From IMG/VR virus record IMGVR_UViG_3300008262_000014, positions 62,001-126,000 of that record: DNA of 64,000 nt. One strand, 5' to 3'. The stretch comes from a virus. Positions 62,255-64,000 of the stretch are shown here, piece by piece; position 1 is the stretch's first letter; each line of letters opens with the position of its first letter. A program made the translations under genes and the position numbers. Below the pieces are notes generated by a model that saw nothing but the letters and a program-made list of their open reading frames with translations, searched no databases and was not told the origin of the DNA.

Positions 62255-62802
62255 AATTGTTTTTTCTTTTTAAATGCACAATAATAATATGTTTTATCAC
62301 CCACGTCAATTCTTTTTTTGTAGTTAAAATTTTTATATTCAATTAATTCTAACATTGGATAAAATGTTGACATAATTTCATCATCTAAATCTGGTTGTAA
62401 GTGTATTTCGTATTTGTTTCCAAATACTTCATTTTGGGGTAAATAATAAGGAACTACGACTATTAATTCATTACATTTATCTTTTAATTTATGTAATAAC
62501 TTTATTCCGTCCTCTCTAGATAAATGTTCTAATATATCTCCCATGATTATTATATCATAATGATCAAAATTAAAATCTAATATATTAATATTGAATACAT
62601 TATCATACATTTTTTCTAAATCATATTCTTTTATGTATGGTTCCCATATTTCAACCGCATCAAACTTTTTAAAATGATGATTTAATAATTTATAATAAAA
62701 ACCATGACCACAACCAATATCTAATATTGAACAAGAGTCATCATAGTTTTCACATAAGTATTCTTTAATTTCTGTGGATAAGTATCCCCAATTTCCTGGC
62801 AT
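62251..62802 (-). CDS. Class I SAM-dependent methyltransferase
   Basis: A 183-residue methyltransferase with the SAM-binding motif I SCSILDIGCGHGF (~24-35), motif II-like FDAVEIWEPYIKEYDLEKM, motif IV DIIIMGDILEHLSREDGIKL and later KCNELIVVVPYYLPQNE. The size fits small-molecule or sugar methyltransferases. It overlaps the glycosyltransferase gene by 4 bases and so is probably part of the glycan cassette. It may instead act on a protein or a base; nothing in sequence decides this. Confidence 0.75.
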   Translation of the reverse strand: MPGNWGYLSTEIKEYLCENYDDSCSILDIGCGHGFYYKLLNHHFKKFDAVEIWEPYIKEYDLEKMYDNVFNINILDFNFDHYDIIIMGDILEHLSREDGIKLLHKLKDKCNELIVVVPYYLPQNEVFGNKYEIHLQPDLDDEIMSTFYPMLELIEYKNFNYKKRIDVGDKTYYYCAFKKKKQL

Positions 62803-62809
62803 ATAATTA

Positions 62810-64000
62810 TTAATTTAATTGTCCTGTTATCCTTTCACACCAACCTTTTGATTCACTATGTGGCCAAACAACCCAATATTTTGGTTTATGTGAAGTCTGA
62901 AATTCCCTCCAAATTTTACAATATTTATCAGGATCATTTAACATTCTATTTATTTCAGATTTATCGGCATCTTTTCTAAATATTGTTTCGTCTTTGTCAT
63001 TGTGAAATGCCACTACCCAAAAATCGTAATCTTTTTCAGGAACCTGATTGTAATTTATATCTATACAATGTTTAAATATTTTTGCAAAACTTTTCTTCCA
63101 ATCTTCTTCATTATCAAATTCGTATGGGTTTGGTGGATATTTTTTATCTAATGTGTGTTGTTGTACTGATCTTTCACTAAATAATAATCCGGTATACTTT
63201 TCATAATCTCTTAATGTTCTTTCATTACCAAACCCATATATTCCAAATTCTTCCGAATTAAAAATTTCACCATCCATACCAAACAATCTTCTGTTTTTTA
63301 GATGGGACCTTTTATTTTTATCTACCCAAGACCTATCATCATCCCATTGTTTTGTTCTACCCTTTCTTGTATATTCGTGCCAAATAACAACTCTATGTGG
63401 GTGAAATAAATCATATCCATGTGTATATGCCCTTGCGGCAATTGATATTTCCTCACCGTGAAAATAAAATTCAGGATCATGTTGAACTTCTTTAGAAAAC
63501 GAACCCAAAGTAAAACAAAAATGTGCAGAATAAAATCTAGCAGGTATCGGTTCATTTAAATCTCTCCAACCAGGAATTGTTTCAGGTAAAAAAAACACCG
63601 CTCCCTCTGGTATAAACCTATCAAAAACCATTCTCCAAGGATCTTTAACTCTACCATTTGGGTCATTATCTGGATCAAATGATGATACATATCCTGTTAA
63701 TAGTGGTTTTTTATGTCCTTTATCCTGTAATTGTTTAATCATTCCGATTAACATCTCATCCCAGTCTTTTTCAAAACGCATATGGGAATCTATTTGTAAT
63801 GTATACTCTTCCCCATCATATTGTTGTTGTGTTAAATTTCTAGCCCAACAAACACCTTTTGATTCTGTATACGGAATATCAATTACTTTAAATCTTTCAT
63901 CTGTTTTAAATTCAGATAGATCGTCAAAATTATCGTCTACATGGTATTGTCTCGCAATACTTAAACGTAAATTTTCAGGAAATTTTGAATTTTCCAACAT
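62810..64000 (-). CDS. Glycosyltransferase, GlcNAc-transferase family (PF11397-like), partial
   Basis: At least 396 residues; the frame stays open to the window edge, so the N-terminus is probably missing and base 64000 is not the start. Features: VCWARNLTQQQYDGEEYTLQ then IDSHMRFEKDWDEML (the DSH-type metal motif), KKPLLTGYVSSFDPDNDP, ARFYSAHFCFTLGSFSKEVQ, and FYFHGEEISIAARAYTHGYD, which is the typical GEE segment of Skp1-type GlcNAc transferases (PF11397) common in large phages. Part of the glycan cassette, 7 bases before the methyltransferase gene. Target unknown. Confidence 0.75.
   Translation of the reverse strand: MLENSKFPENLRLSIARQYHVDDNFDDLSEFKTDERFKVIDIPYTESKGVCWARNLTQQQYDGEEYTLQIDSHMRFEKDWDEMLIGMIKQLQDKGHKKPLLTGYVSSFDPDNDPNGRVKDPWRMVFDRFIPEGAVFFLPETIPGWRDLNEPIPARFYSAHFCFTLGSFSKEVQHDPEFYFHGEEISIAARAYTHGYDLFHPHRVVIWHEYTRKGRTKQWDDDRSWVDKNKRSHLKNRRLFGMDGEIFNSEEFGIYGFGNERTLRDYEKYTGLLFSERSVQQHTLDKKYPPNPYEFDNEEDWKKSFAKIFKHCIDINYNQVPEKDYDFWVVAFHNDKDETIFRKDADKSEINRMLNDPDKYCKIWREFQTSHKPKYWVVWPHSESKGWCERITGQLN

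Noticed and set aside
1-64000. CRISPR array, integrase or insertion sequence
   Set aside because: No regularly spaced repeats of CRISPR type, no integrase or transposase-like protein, and no flanking terminal repeats were seen.

Overview
The window is part of a large, AT-rich (roughly three quarters A+T) T4-superfamily myovirus genome. Recognisable T4-type proteins include a family B DNA polymerase, gp32-like ssDNA-binding protein, UvsX-type recombinase, gp41-type helicase, RNase H-type exonuclease, neck proteins, tail sheath and tube, baseplate gp6, gp25 and gp53, a PF12322-type assembly protein and a tape measure of nearly T4 length. Many structural proteins are much larger than their T4 counterparts (2199, 1924, 1599, 1499 and 943 residues), which suggests a large-genome phage, probably an environmental or metagenomic genome. 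Three features point to a Bacteroidota host: start codons lack Shine-Dalgarno sequences and have A/T-rich leaders, the gp32-like protein ends in a DLPF tip like that of Bacteroidota SSB, and there is a DUF5522 protein typical of that phylum. The host is an inference.

Layout, low to high coordinate; nearly everything is on the minus strand, so transcription runs right to left. 1-15.3 kb: fibre and adhesin-type tail genes with Thr-Pro linkers and a repeated Trp-rich beta module. 15.3-22.2 kb: a 1499-residue baseplate-associated protein, then gp6 and gp25. 22.2-22.3 kb: a GC-rich, structured, non-coding stretch with a terminator. 22.3-29.6 kb: a replication and nucleotide block (DUF5522, class II ribonucleotide reductase, helicase, a duplicated-domain unknown, exonuclease, UvsX, gp32). 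29.7-31 kb: a Dps/ferritin-like protein, a PPPG-repeat protein and a small unknown. 31-45 kb: baseplate hub, gp53-like LysM protein, gp48/54-like protein, tape measure, assembly chaperones and tail tube. 45.4-50.3 kb: tail sheath and gp15/gp14-like neck proteins. 50.3-53.4 kb: the two long plus-strand genes, an SNF2-type helicase and a gp13-like neck protein. 53.4-56.3 kb: DNA polymerase. 56.4-64 kb: a BppU-like structural protein, then a cassette of glycosyltransferases and methyltransferases, several fused into multidomain enzymes.

Working together, the structural genes build the neck, contractile tail and baseplate with its adhesins. The replication block supplies a T4-type replisome and deoxynucleotides through a B12-dependent reductase, so it probably relies on host cobalamin. 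The sugar-modifying cassette probably decorates virion surface, DNA or host glycans. Terminase, portal and capsid genes are not in this window, and I saw no tRNA gene, CRISPR array, integrase or insertion sequence.

The most notable observations are: (1) a gene-oriented TATTTATW octamer upstream of at least 13 genes, the reverse complement of the T4 late promoter core; (2) a GC-rich candidate structured RNA between the reductase operon and gp25; (3) a small chaperone-like frame overlapping the gp26-like gene, reachable by +1 frameshift; (4) a probable C4-tract frameshift that truncates a three-domain methyltransferase/glycosyltransferase; (5) a repeated NGxxYY/WNSGTxRWE module in two tail proteins; (6) a bacterial-SSB-like tip on the phage gp32.
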